Source: Hyposmocoma kahamanoa (Eukaryota; Arthropoda; Insecta; Lepidoptera; Cosmopterigidae). From it: a stretch of 64,000 nucleotides of DNA. Each line of letters opens with the position of its first letter. The first letter of the stretch is position 1. Positions 1 to 11,245 of the stretch are shown piece after piece. The notes below the pieces were generated by a model. It was not told where the DNA came from and did not search any database. It worked only from the letters and a program-made list of their open reading frames with translations. The stretch spans positions 11,851,080-11,915,079 of the forward strand of contig NW_020653945.1 in NCBI RefSeq assembly GCF_003589595.1, given 5' to 3'. Both the position numbers and the translations under genes were made by a program.

Positions 1-1195
1 GGAGGCAGTGTTTTACAGTTATCGATGGGAAAAGCATGGATAGCTTTGCAGATAGTCAAGTGTGGCGTGCTGCGCTACCATTAACACAGCGTGACGAATC
101 GTCCGGCGAAGTTGTTGCCGGTGGGGCGGCACAGCACACCGCACCCGCGCCCGCCAACTACCTCTCACGCGATCTAATCGCCTTCCGCGAACATCGCATC
201 GCACTGCCCCGCCTTGTCTGTTCCGTGACTGCCTTCGCCCTATCTTCACTACTACTTTAACCATAAATTAAATTTAGACTATCACAGCAGTCACAAAACT
301 TTGCTTGCCAGCCAGCTTCATGTAGTAGTTATTCAAAGGTGTGACAGTCCGAGGTTGACCGAGGGCGGGTTGGCAGTGCACGTAATGAGCGGTGAATCCT
401 TTGACCGGCTGCACCGGGGTCGACGCGAACGCTCAGCTAATTAGGTGGTGCAAATCTGAAGCCGCGCCCGAATTAGTGCTAATGTACTCGCGGATTGCGT
501 ACCAAAATTTAAAACAAGTCACATTTCAACTTGCAGGCTAAGAAGCATAAGCCCGACAAAAGTTATCTCTTTTTCGAACTGTCAATTTACTCATGATTTT
601 CGAGAGAAAATTGACAGTTCGTCTTCGGGCTCATCTAAGTCTGTAGGTGTACCCTAAAATTAACCTTATCGCGCATACTAACATTTTGCTATACAAATAT
701 TGCATGGAATAAAAGAGTTTCCGACGTTCCGGATCGTGGAGCTCCCTCATGCAAATATCAGCATGAACTTTAAATGTCACCATAGATGATTCGTGTTCTA
801 CAGCCAAAGTGAGATAGTCAAACAGTAAACAATGAAGTTAAGTGATTGAACACTAAAAATAAATAGTAATATTTATAATAGTTTCTATTCCATTGCAGTC
901 TAATTTTGGCGCCCGTTTCTTATAAATCAACTTCTCTTGTCCATGCCGAATCTAAACGCTGAATATCAATAAAGTCACCATCCTTATCGCTCTACCCTCA
1001 TTTATTTCAGAGTCGTTCGACGTGTGAATGCGAAACGTGTAATGTTTCTACGTGCCCCATTGTTAACTTTCGTCCCCAATTCTATTAACAATCAACAGTT
1101 TAACTATTTACAACGGCCGCGTGGAAAAAGGGTTCTCCAACTTTCATTAGAAGATGTAATTTAGTTATGAAGCCGTACTTGACTGGCAAACTTTT

Positions 1196-1252
<57 letters not shown>

Positions 1253-4200
1253 GGAGAGTTATGTAAGCAAATTGTTCCTATGAATATTCTGAAAACAAAT
1301 TCAGGACAATATCTAAACGCAAGTAGCATAAGGTACTAAAAATTAATAATTCTGTTAAAATTGTCAGAATAGTATCGCCACGACCACGCCCGGATGAGGT
1401 AGATCCCATTAATCTGGGTTTCTACACTAAGCCGGGATGTGCCGATGGTGACACGGGAAAATGGCGCCGCGCCGGCAGGGGTCACCTTTAGCTGACAAAT
1501 CCTTTCGCGATCTCTACGAGAAATATCTAAATTCGTATCAATGTTTTACACGTATATTTTGGTATACACGGTAATTCACTACAATTTCGTTGTCAACAAT
1601 TGAATACGCAACAGTGTAAACGGCAAATATCGAATCTAATGGCTGATTATTCAAACGAGCACGTTTGTACCTGGCATAACAACCGGGATAACAATTCTTT
1701 TACAAAACTGAACCTAAATAACTTACAATATTGAAATAATAGGCACGATGCACATGTGCTGTATTATACGCAAATAACGACGCGGTGTTGTAAATTTAAT
1801 CATGTATGTGACTACAGGGACGAATAGCTTAGAGCCGGTGTGACCGTCACAGTAAAACACAGCAACGGGGTGCACCGTCGACAGCAAACAAACACAGCAG
1901 CTATTGTGCGTGTCGGTGCTCTTACCATGGCCTGTGTTTCAACAGAGTTTGCGACTCCCCCCGAGTCAACACCAAGCGCACGCAGTGAGACTACTGTTAT
2001 TAATTACTACCTAGATTGTAACAGTACATAAAGCCTATTATAAGGCTATTACACCGAAAGTGGGTAAACGTGCAAGCATGGCGTTGCTGATGCATAATAC
2101 AAAAGTAATATATTGAAATTTGCAAATATCTTTGTAAAGCAAGTGAATTATTAAATTTGACCCAATAAAAGGCTTTTGAACATGACATAAAACAGTAAGT
2201 ACATGATAGATGCAGTCCACACAACGTGAGACGGTCGCGTGACTGTCTCGCGCGCGGTTTATACGACTTCCTTTGTTTCTTCACATCGTTGGCATTGCAC
2301 ACTTCATGCCAATTTTTGTCGCCAGAACGAAACGCGCCAACTAGAACATAAAACAGCCTACTCGAAATTACAACCACCCCAGTTAGAAAACTACACCTTT
2401 AGCAATAAAAAATATACACACAATAGATATATTCAACCAAATTAAAATGCCACTTTTGTTGTACCTACATTTATTTACTTAAGGACAATAAAGAGAAAGT
2501 TACACAAAAAGCAATTACTGACAATAGAATAATAGACACACATGCGTCTAATGCGTATGTTTCCCACAAAGGACACTAAAACAAAGGCCTCCCGGAACAT
2601 AGTTACGTACTCATAAAGTACAAAAGATTTACTGTGTATTCGAGTAGTTGAGATTAAATTGGGCATCAGAGATTCACACCTGCCAACAAATTGATTTGTT
2701 GAATGTTTTATTTTGGCACGTTCCACTGCAATCGTATTCATCAAACTCGTAAGTATGCCAGAAAGCACAATGGAAAAATTATTCGCGCGCGGTTTGTACA
2801 AAACTTAAATAACTAGAAAAAGTGATCATTATTAGTCAAATGTCACCGAGTGTGGAATATGTACCACAAATTCTTGTACAACACGTTTCGATCGAAGCGG
2901 CACCTGCTCGTTTATATGATAATATAAACAGTACAGTACACAAGCATTCTTTAACACGTCTTTGCAGTATATTCGAAAACTCAGGAAATGTTGTGTAGGC
3001 GATTATTGATGGTAAATAATGAAACGTACGCATGCTCTAGTGCAACATTTTTATTAATGAAAATAAATAGAAGCGCGAACGAGGCCGAGCAAGCGATTAA
3101 TCTAAGTTTAGAGAGTAAACAAGAAGGTGAAGTGATCAGCGGCAACGTTGTTGAAGTTTAATAAGCGTTAGTTAGCGTCGGCGGCAGAGGCGCGTCGGCG
3201 GCGGGCGCGAGCAATAAGGCGACTATCTCCGGTGCGGTAGGTGATGCGGCGAGCAAATTACTGCTCGCCGCCAACCCGCGTCTCTTCTTGCCCATCGCTA
3301 GTCTCTCGACACGTTATTACTCACCCAACACATTTGCCAAAGCGATAATTGTATTAATTAGGCTGTGAACGATCGACTTCGATACCGGCTTTAGCCTACT
3401 TGATCAGTCTTCGAATGGCGCAACGTATCATATTCAACCAACAGAACAACTTTCGTATTCATGAACACTACCAACAAACACACTACTACGTTATTAAAAT
3501 TGCATCGAATCAAGTATGCATAATTCCGGACAAGAATTAAAATAATATTATGACATAAAATGCGACGGAAACAACAACATCAAGTCGTAAAATAGCCAAT
3601 TAGGATTTTAAATGTAAACGAGGCGCGCGGAGCCTAAAGCGCAACGTGGTGCATGCGGACTAGGAGAGCCGTCAAAGCGAGAATAATCTCATAACGGCGA
3701 CTCAGTCACGGGCAGCTTAAGCTGAGCGCCCTCGGGTTAACTGATCTTTCTTGAGCCAACGTTAGTACGACACCATCCCCATGTAACCAAGCTGTTCATT
3801 AACTTTTCAAATTATAAAGCGAGGGTATTCATGCGCATCGAAATTAGCGTTACGACAAAGTGCTTCAAAATTTGAATTAGCTGTAGCGGGACAATTAATC
3901 GGCGCGAAATTTCGCAAGTAGCTGGCAGCCGCTAGTCGGGGCGGCTATTCTAGCGGTTCGTGCACTTCAATTTCTCCGCGATCGTCGATGCGTGGCGGCG
4001 CAATCGGGCGCGGCTGAGCGATTTCAATCCGATTCGCGTGGCCGTTTACTTCGTTGCAACATTTCGCCTGCGTTCTTCTTCCGCCATCGCGAAAGAAATA
4101 TGCGTACATTGATAGAACTAAATATCTGAATTCCAATGTAATTTTTAAAAATAAGGTCCTCCGGGATGTCAAATTCAGCAAGGTAAACACGAAAATAGAA

Positions 4201-5600
4201 CAATGAACATATGACAACTGGAGACAGAGGCTGTGGGGGCTATGTGAGCACGGCACTGATTACCGCTCCATATTTAATGATCCACTCACGTGAGTTGGTA
4301 GCAGGCCGCAAACTAATTTCAATACTCTCTTGGATATTTGATGAACATCGCCGTCAAATGAAAATACTTGAAAATATGTTTTGGTGCATAGATCAATATA
4401 AGATGCAAGCGTAATGACTTAAAGTGGAAACGTTTGTAAATTTCAGAGTCGCTGAATGTGTTAAGAATAGGTGCAAGGGATGCATTCAATATCTACAATA
4501 ATCAGGCAATCTGTGCAGAGAAAGTGTTCCATATGTGAAGGTGGGAGGCGATGGCGGCGGGTGGCAAGACGGCCGCGCAGTTTAATTTCCCACGAGGTCG
4601 ATCTCCGCGCGAGGCTCAGCCCGCGGGAATTAATTGCTAGTAATGAATAGTCAAGTGAACGTCCGTTAATTATGTAGACCTTCTTGAATGAACCTAAAGA
4701 ACAAATATAAGCTTATATTGTCTAATCTAATGTGTGGCATAGCGTTTGCCTCCCAGTTTTTACGTAGTTTGGGTGGAATGTTTGTGTCTGCATAATCGAG
4801 GCAGTTTTGAAAGCCGTGTGTAAAAATAGAAAAAACATTTACACCACCATGTATTCACGGTGGTAACCTAGATTGCTATTTTCACACGGATTGCAAACTT
4901 CGAACAATGCTGGTAGCAACTAAAGTGTCGTTGCTAAAGTTTATCGACCTGAAGTATCTTGCAAGAAAAGTAACTTCTGTTGAAATAACTGCAAAATAAA
5001 CTAGACTTTCTAAATCATTTTCGTAATAATGGCATCTAAATATAAGATTTGGAGACAACAAAAATTTCATGTTAAAAAAAATTATAGCCTATTTTTGTTT
5101 TGGGTTTCTTAACTAAAATATCTGGCGGGTGTGTGTTTGTCTGTGTATCGTTATCATATGAAAGCAGGTGAAAGACGTCAAAGCAACGGCATTGTGACAA
5201 CATGCCAATTCGATAAGGCGTTATTGTCACATCGAGCGGCTGGTGTCGCGCGATCGGCGATTCTATCACATGTGCGCCGTTACAATCGGTAATGGTGTGT
5301 GCAGTTAAGGTGTAGGTTTATTGCTTCCTTGTTGAGGGGCGCCGTGGGAACAGGGCCGGAGATAGTCGCTCGTTAGAGAGGCACGCGTCGACGTCAAACC
5401 AGTACCTCCTAACGGTAACGCCACCTATCTTACAACATGACAACCAGTGCTGCATAATGTGTGCCGTACTAAATGCACACTGCTCGTCCAGTCAGCTATA
5501 ACAGGCGATTTTACATAAGCGTTGATGTAACTGTTATGTCCAGGTACAATTTTTCGCATGCACATGAGGGAATGTGGCTTTAAATGGACAGTGGAAAATT
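1..5600. other. Repeat-poor non-coding block, probably pum intron
   Basis: No convincing exon or transposon is visible apart from a GA microsatellite. Short GC-rich pockets (about 100-240, 3180-3290, 3940-4080, 4540-4640, 5330-5400) alternate with AT-rich DNA containing many TAATTA/TTAATTG homeodomain-type cores. The longest ORFs (36-260 plus, 3945-4256 minus) resemble no family I know. By position this lies downstream of the last pum exon seen (15450, minus strand), so it is probably intron of pum. The low transposon content compared with the sequence after 6.4 kb suggests constraint, such as enhancers or an alternative promoter; that is inference. Confidence 0.45.
1198..1249. repeat. (GA)n microsatellite
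   Basis: About 26 uninterrupted GA dinucleotides. GAGA-factor-type sequence is possible, but a simple microsatellite is the plain reading. Confidence 0.95.
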
Positions 5601-6439
5601 AAAGAACTAAGAAAAAAATGTTTCATATCAAAATAACTCCCATTGTAAAACAACAACAGCTCTAATATATCTCAATCACGGTAATCAAATCATCCCCAGC
5701 ACAAAAGCGGCCATAAAACGTGAGAACGCAACCAGGTCGTGCTGTTCGCATAAGAGTCATGAGACTTGATGTGTCATGAGCGCCGACATAGGTACCGCTA
5801 TTCTATTTTACTACGATAACACAAGTGCAAAAACGCGAAACGAATTAAATGACTGATTTTATGGAATCTAACTGTGAATGTAAAAGCTATCGATCTCTCA
5901 TTGCGTGTTCAAATTAATTGTTTGAAAGTTGAAAACCACAAAAAGTATACCCTAACACGTTAAAACACAACAACAAACTAATAAAAATCCCTTAATAACT
6001 TTATCGAACAAATCGAAAAAATATATTAGAATATTTATGTCACTTTTTTATTGAAGATGAGACCAAATACTTTATAAAGTCAATGTTAGATTAAGCTTTT
6101 GAAATATGTAAGTAACTTTCTAACATTAAAGATTTAATGTAGTGAGTAAACGACGTAAGTCAACTGAAACCCATTTGTGGGGTTTAAGACATCTTACCAC
6201 TAAATGTAAGTAATTTGCAATGCTTGAATTGTGGTTTTTGATTGCGCAAGTGACGTGCAGCCTATAAACAACAATAAGACGTGACTTTCACAAAGCAAAA
6301 CAAATATAAACATTTTATTTATAAAAATAGATCAGCCATACGATGCCAATTTTTTTTACAAGAATGGTACAATTAATAGCGTTGACTACGTATTTAATGT
6401 ATAGTGACTCGTTTCGAATTAATCTTAACCTACGCCAAG
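5601..6439. other. AT-rich non-coding DNA
   Basis: No exon or recognisable element seen. Presumed pum intron. Confidence 0.4.
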
Positions 6440-6447
6440 TCTCTTTT

Positions 6448-6477
6448 TTTTGTACAAGGTTGGCACCTTGTACAAAA
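6448..6477. repeat. Perfect 12-bp hairpin
   Basis: Arms TTTTGTACAAGG and CCTTGTACAAAA enclose a 6-base loop. Probably a short palindromic relic; no known function. Confidence 0.7.
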
Positions 6478-6561
6478 GATATGCAACGTTGGCAACTTGT
6501 ATACATAGATCCTTACGATAATTTTGTAATGCAAAAAAGATTTGGACTTTTATAATATTTG

Positions 6562-6602
6562 AAGTTAGTAAAGTAGCTAGAAGCTAGCTACCTTACTAAC
6601 TT
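6562..6602. repeat. 19-bp near-perfect hairpin
   Basis: Arms at 6562-6580 and 6584-6602 with core GTAGCTAG and one mismatch, separated by 3 bases. Palindromic relic or mini-foldback. Confidence 0.7.
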
Positions 6603-6639
6603 TCACTTTTCCTTGCTTTATATATTAAAACAGGATTTG

Positions 6640-6861
6640 TTTATATAAATGCACACGCACACGCACACATTCGACATAGCCCCGCACTAGGGAAACCCTG
6701 TGTCGCGGGTGCCATGGACACACACATAGACAACCACAAATTACACCCAAACTCACGAGAGAAATAAATGTAAGCTACAAACATTTCTCCCGGTCCGGGA
6801 ATCGAACCTGGGACCTCTGCGTGGCAGTCCGGCATGGTAACCGTTCGGCCACGGAGGCAGT
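6640..6861 (-). mobile_element. tRNA-derived SINE, copy 1
   Basis: Read on the minus strand, the head carries a Pol III A box (TGGCCGAACGG) and B box (GGTTCGATTCC) about 35 bases apart, then a tRNA-unrelated body (TTTCTCTCGTGAGTTTGGG) ending in a CA-rich and AT-rich tail. The same body recurs at 45160-45375 on the plus strand. This is the structure of a tRNA-derived SINE rather than a tRNA gene, because no cloverleaf with an acceptor stem follows the head. Confidence 0.85.
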
Positions 6862-7135
6862 TAAATACATTTATCATCACGCCTGTATCCAGAATATAAT
6901 AAAAATATCCTGGTTTCTGCATACCGAGGTAGGCAGAAACCATCGACCCTCTACCTGCTACGCTCCTGACAAAACTTTCGCCGCCTCCTCCACTCCCATC
7001 AGTCTCTTCACACATGCCCGTTTGTTCTTGATACTTTTAACCCGGCCTTTTTAAGGTCATCCCCAATCTGATTGGAGTTATGTGCGCCGAGGTCTAATCC
7101 GGCATTCTGTCTTTAAGTAAGTAATAACACACATA

Positions 7136-7318
7136 CGGACAAACTGTTTTGGAACTTTGTCATTTGCATATGTCACGGTAACAAAAATATGATTTTTGTA
7201 TTATTTCTATATAATTACACAAAATCTCGTCTTTACATAGTAATAACTTATGTCCGTGGTCATAATAGTTAATTTAGACGACAGCACATCAAGTTATACA
7301 TTTTTATTCGAATATCGA
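7136..7318. repeat. Direct repeat, left copy (~183 bp)
   Basis: Nearly identical in the same orientation to 7519-7700. Both run from CGGACAA...TTTTGG through ACAAAATCTCGTCTTTACAT to TTCGAATATCG, with a few substitutions. A ~200-bp unrelated spacer lies between. It ends with a half copy of the AGCACATCAAG MITE end. Confidence 0.9.
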
Positions 7319-7518
7319 TTGTATTGTAAAAAAATATTAAATAAATTAATATTTCACAAAGCTCTAATTTCTTCCGCTTTCACCAACTTTCATGCTGGGG
7401 TGACTTTTTTCTTTGAACCTTATTCTTACAAAAAGTACATATCAGATCGACGGTAACAATTTGCCAAAAATGTTCCGTCATAATTATAGTAAGTTCGTAA
7501 ACCCTGTTTGCAGATGGA

Positions 7519-7700
7519 CGGACAAGCTGTTTTGGGAGTTTGTCATTTGCATATGTCACGGTAACAAAAATATGATTTTTGTATTATTTCTATATAACTA
7601 CACAAAATCTCGTCTTTACATAGTAATAACTCATGGTCGTGGTCATAATAGGTAATTTAGACGACAGCACATCAAGTTATACTTTTTTATTCGAATATCG
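7519..7700. repeat. Direct repeat, right copy (~182 bp)
   Basis: Second copy of the 7136-7318 segment. Its 3' part overlaps a complete palindromic MITE (7657-7756), of which the left copy has only one half. Confidence 0.9.
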
Positions 7701-7756
7701 CCTGCTATGCAACAAGATCCGCCAATGTGTAGCTTGATGTGCTACCGTCTGTCTAA
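7657..7756. mobile_element. Palindromic MITE, AGCACATCAAG family
   Basis: Ends TTAGAC...AGCACATCAAG and CTTGATGTGCT...GTCTAA face each other across ~100 bp. The same core ends another palindrome at 14100-14198. No coding capacity, so non-autonomous. Confidence 0.65.
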
Positions 7757-7931
7757 CATTCGAAATAACATAATTTTAAACTAATATTCTCAAACAAGTT
7801 ACTTGTGAGCTTCTAAAGTAAAAACAAATATGAAAGTATTGAAAACGTCAACTGCAAAATTCATTTAAATAAGAATTATATTGAAATTAGTTTCTTTTGA
7901 AATTCTCTCTAATTAATACACTTTCCAACTA

Positions 7932-9050
7932 TATTGCTTCATGTCATAGAAATTGTTCGACACGTGGTCATAATAAGAGATACTACAAAGAAGTCCGTGC
8001 TAACTAAATTATGAATGACGTGGTTAAAATAAGAGATAATAACAAAGACATCTTTTTCTTACTTGATAGTAGATAACAGTTGAAACAAGAAAACGATGTT
8101 GAGTATGCATGACGTGACCATTCGTCCCACTTTTAAGCTTCGTGTCCCACTGTCCCAAAACTTAAAAATGGCCCGCTTTGACAAAACAGGACGTATGTGA
8201 AAATAAATTTAATATAATGGCGCGAAACCGAAGCATCAAGTAAGTCTTGTCGCACGGTTCTTTTAGTTGTGCGTCCGTTATGCGCGTGCATTGTTTTTGG
8301 CGATGATGCGCGGTTGGCGGCGGCTGCTGTGCTGCGTTAAAATCTAAACCTCACGTATTAAAGAAAATTTGCTCATCCCTAAAAATATATAAAGCTAGGC
8401 AATCAGACAAGTTAGTTCTTTTATTTATGGTCATTAAACATTTTTAGTTCTTTAAAAAAAATTGTATATATTAAACATTCATTTTATAACTGTCATAAAC
8501 ATGTATTTTATTTTTAAATACAATAATAAATTTACAGGCGTCCCGCTCTGAAGGAAATAAATAATGGTCACATTACATGTATTTTTTTATAACAGCAAGT
8601 GATGGGACGAACAAGTCGTGCGCCTGACGATAAGCTACACTCCTGTCCATAACAGTTAGTGCTACTCAGAGCTTTAAATTGCAAAGATCTGAGTGGCACT
8701 ACCACTGCGCCCGTCACCCTGTGACACAAGTTCACAAGTCCTATGTGCCTGTAATTTCACCAGCACCCTTACTTACCCTTTAAAAACGGATCACAGTAAT
8801 GCTGACATTACTGCTTGGCGGCGGAAAAAGTAAGGTGGCAGTCAGTACAGCCGTGGATGGACTCTTTCACAAGCAGCTCTACTGCTACTAAAATGCATGG
8901 AAAGTAGAAGTATTTGAAACAATAAGAAAAACATATTTTTAAGTCATCTTTTGTTTTAACCAAGTAATTCATAAGTCAGTTCCCGACCTTCTTTGTAGTA
9001 TTTCTTCTTTTGACCACGTGTCGAACAATTTCTATGATATGTAGAATATC
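7932..9050. mobile_element. ~1.1 kb element with ~105-bp inverted repeats
   Basis: 7932-8040 and 8944-9050 are imperfect inverted repeats sharing ATAGAAATTGTTCGACACG, ATACTACAAAGAAG and TTATGAAT. The interior holds the LINE 3' fragment at 8597-8890 and otherwise no ORF. I read it as a non-autonomous DNA element or foldback that later received the LINE fragment. The family is unknown. Confidence 0.6.
8597..8890 (-). mobile_element. LINE 3' end, BMC1-like, copy 1
   Basis: This repeat occurs at 8597, 13281, 25680 and 54871. In the full-length plus-strand view a T-rich tract precedes GTGATGGGA, so the poly(A) tail is on the minus strand. On the minus strand the sequence reads TATTTCTGCCGCC...AGCAGTAATG...TTTAAAGGGTAAG. 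That resembles the 3' end of the Bombyx BMC1 LINE as I remember it. All copies lack coding sequence, as expected for 5'-truncated retroposition. Confidence 0.7.
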
Positions 9051-9180
9051 GTTGGAAAGGGTATGAAGTTTTGTAAAATAAACCTTATTTGAAAATAATA
9101 TAAAGTTTTTTTTAAATTAATTTAGAAGTTGACATTTTTAGTACTTAATAAATTATACTAATTATTTTAATTAATTATTA

Positions 9181-10459
9181 GGGGTTAAAGTATGAAATTG
9201 CCGTTTTATTGCAATAGGTTCTTTGAATTTTCATAGAATCTTCATGGTTTGAGGTTTTCGAATGAAACTTTTTTCAAATGGTTTCTGTGATTTTTTTTTT
9301 TTTAAATTTGAAACATTTGAATATCGACTTTCAATTGTTTTTGTTATTCAATTTAGACAAGAAAGATGGATACTGCGAAAATTCGAGTGATTTTTGAATA
9401 CGAGTTCCGACGCGGAACTAACGCGGCAGAAACAGCCCGCAATATCAATGCTGCGTTTGGAGAGGGGTCTACTAATGAACGCACCGTGCGATTTTGGTTT
9501 AAACGCTTTCGTGATGGAAATTTCGACTTAAAGAACGAGCCACGAGGAAGACCGCCCACACAGGTGAATAACGATGAATTAAGAGAGATAGTGGAAGCCG
9601 ATCCTAGTCAAACTACCCAGGAATTAGCGGCATGGTTTAACGTTACCTTACCCACAATATTGACTCACTTGCGTCAAATCAATAAAATAAAAAAATACGA
9701 AAAATGGGTGCCTCATGATTTGACTGATCTGCAGAAAGAAACGCGTGTTGAAACTTGTGTTGCCTTGTTGAACCGGTACAGAAATGAAGGAATATTGGAT
9801 CGAATTGTAACATGTGATGAAAAGTGGATTCTTTATGATAACCGGAAAAGAAAAATGCAATGGCTGACCCCAGGTCAAATGCCACAACAGTGTCCTAAAG
9901 CAAAACTTACCAATAAAAAGGTAATGGTAACTGTTTGGTGGTCTCAGCATGGTGTTATTCACTATAGTTTTCTCCGATGTGGTCAAGCAATAACGGCAGA
10001 TGTCTATTGTGCCGAACTCCGAACCATGTTGACAAAACTAGCAGTAAAACAGCCCCGACTCATGAATCGATCTTCACCATTATTGCTCCACGACAACGCG
10101 AGACCTCACACAGCACGAGAAACGCATTTTGACCCTTCAGGAACTGCAGTTGGAAACCATTCGTCATCCTCCGTATTCACCAGACCTTGCTCCAACGGAC
10201 TACCATTTTTTTCGTGATTTGGACAATTATCTACGTGACAAAGTTTTCTTCCCAGGAGGCAGTACAAAATGCTTTCACACAGTTTGTGCAGGCTAGATCG
10301 TCGGAGTTCTATCGCAAAGGCATTAATAACCTTCCCATTAGATGGCAGCAATGTATAGATAATAATGGCAACTATTTTGATTAAATAAATTTGTTAAAAA
10401 TTTAAAAAATAAACAGTTTAGATTTTCAGTACAAATCGGCAATTTCATACTTTAACCCC
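9181..10459 (+). mobile_element. mariner element, full length, 1279 bp
   Basis: Perfect 23-bp terminal inverted repeats (9181-9203 and 10437-10459, beginning GGGGTTAAAGTATGAAATTG) lie between TA dinucleotides at 9179-9180 and 10460-10461, the mariner target duplication. The length is normal for a complete mariner. It encodes a damaged transposase on the plus strand. The identical ends suggest fairly recent insertion. Confidence 0.95.
9366..10384 (+). pseudogene. mariner transposase, two frameshifts
   Basis: The ORF opens at 9366 and reads as a mariner transposase: an N-terminal helix-turn-helix half (TVRFWFKRFRDGNFDL, NEPRGRPP), then TCDEKWI with the first catalytic Asp, VTVWW, and LLHDNARPH with the second Asp. 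Near 10120 the frame shifts and continues in another frame through [15 protein letters not shown] with the third Asp (DD34D class). It shifts again near 10265, returning to an ORF ending at 10384 with the terminal motif WQQCIDNNGNYF. The product would be a cut-and-paste transposase, but these frameshifts make this copy inactive. Expected family length is about 345 residues. Confidence 0.92.
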
Positions 10460-10522
10460 TATTATTTTGTTCACAAGTAATTTGATTAAGAATATTTGTT
10501 TAAAATTATGGTTAATTTCGAA

Positions 10523-10652
10523 CAGTAGGACTAGCAAGCCAGGGCGGGACTTGCGCGAGTGCAACATAATGCCCGGGATCTCAATGCGAGAGTAGCAGTA
10601 TCTCGCACTTTATGTCTCGCGCAAGCGGCGCTCTGTCGTGCTAGCCCTACAG
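10523..10652. mobile_element. 130-bp palindromic MITE
   Basis: The unit is an imperfect palindrome. The ends read CAGTAGGACTAGCA and TGCTAGCCCTACAG, with CTTGCGCGAG and CTCGCGCAAG inside. It lies 63 bp right of the mariner. A foldback MITE is the best reading. Confidence 0.65.
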
Positions 10653-10811
10653 TAGTACATTACAGAATACAACAATAGTTATTTGCTATGCAAGGCTGCA
10701 AGTTGTTGTTTGGCGCGAGTGCTTGTATTGAATCTCGAGCAAGCGGAGGAGCAGAGACGCAAAACAACTTTGGTGCCGTGCAAAACACCCAACTTTTCAC
10801 CTCATTATTAT

Positions 10812-10875
10812 AGCCTTTTCGAGCTAGTGAAGTGAAAAATAGATTTATTTTTCATCTCATTAGCTCGGAAAGGCT
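10812..10875. repeat. 29-bp imperfect hairpin
   Basis: Arms 10812-10840 and 10847-10875 (outer core AGCCTTT/AAAGGCT, inner GAAAAAT/ATTTTTC) match at 25 of 29 positions with a 6-base loop. The length and mismatch pattern resemble a small-RNA precursor, but the AT-rich repeat setting makes a relic palindrome just as likely. Confidence 0.5.
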
Positions 10876-11065
10876 TTCTTTCTCATTAGAAATCTGGGCG
10901 CAAAAGCGTTTTATCCACGCTAGCATGGAAACGGTTTTTGAAATTCGAACTTGACGATGGTCACCACAGGGTGCACCTAATTTTGTCTTTCAATAAAAAA
11001 AAACAACGACACGTTCAACTACGTGATTTGTTGTACATTACATAAGTAATATAAATCCGTTAGTT

Positions 11066-11245
11066 TTTTTAACCGACTTCAAAAAAGGAGGAGGTTCTCA
11101 ATTCGACTTTTTTGTGTATGTATGTTACGCGATAACTCCGGTATTTGTGAACCGATTTTCATGATTCTTTTTTTGATGGAAACCACGACTTTAGTTCTGA
11201 ATCAAAATTCCATTGTCCATGGTACTTGCTACTGAACTGAAAAAA
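11066..11245 (+). repeat. Lepidopteran interspersed repeat C, copy 1
   Basis: Begins ACCGACTTCAAAAAAGGAGG, then GTTCTCAATTCG and ACCGATTTTCATGATTC. Recurs at 54113-54345 (plus) and 59690-59937 (minus). This sequence is very common in lepidopteran introns. No ORF. Confidence 0.7.

Noticed and set aside
36..260. 75-codon plus-strand ORF, with an overlapping minus ORF
   Set aside because: GC-rich open frames on both strands, no recognisable protein, no splice context; more likely non-coding.
3945..4256. Minus-strand ORF ending RGEIEVHEPLE as a possible pum exon
   Set aside because: No similarity to Pumilio or any family I know, and no acceptor/donor pair keeping phase with the exon at 15450.
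6770..6861. Possible minus-strand tRNA gene
   Set aside because: A and B boxes are good, but there is no acceptor stem and the sequence continues into a SINE body that recurs at 45160-45375.
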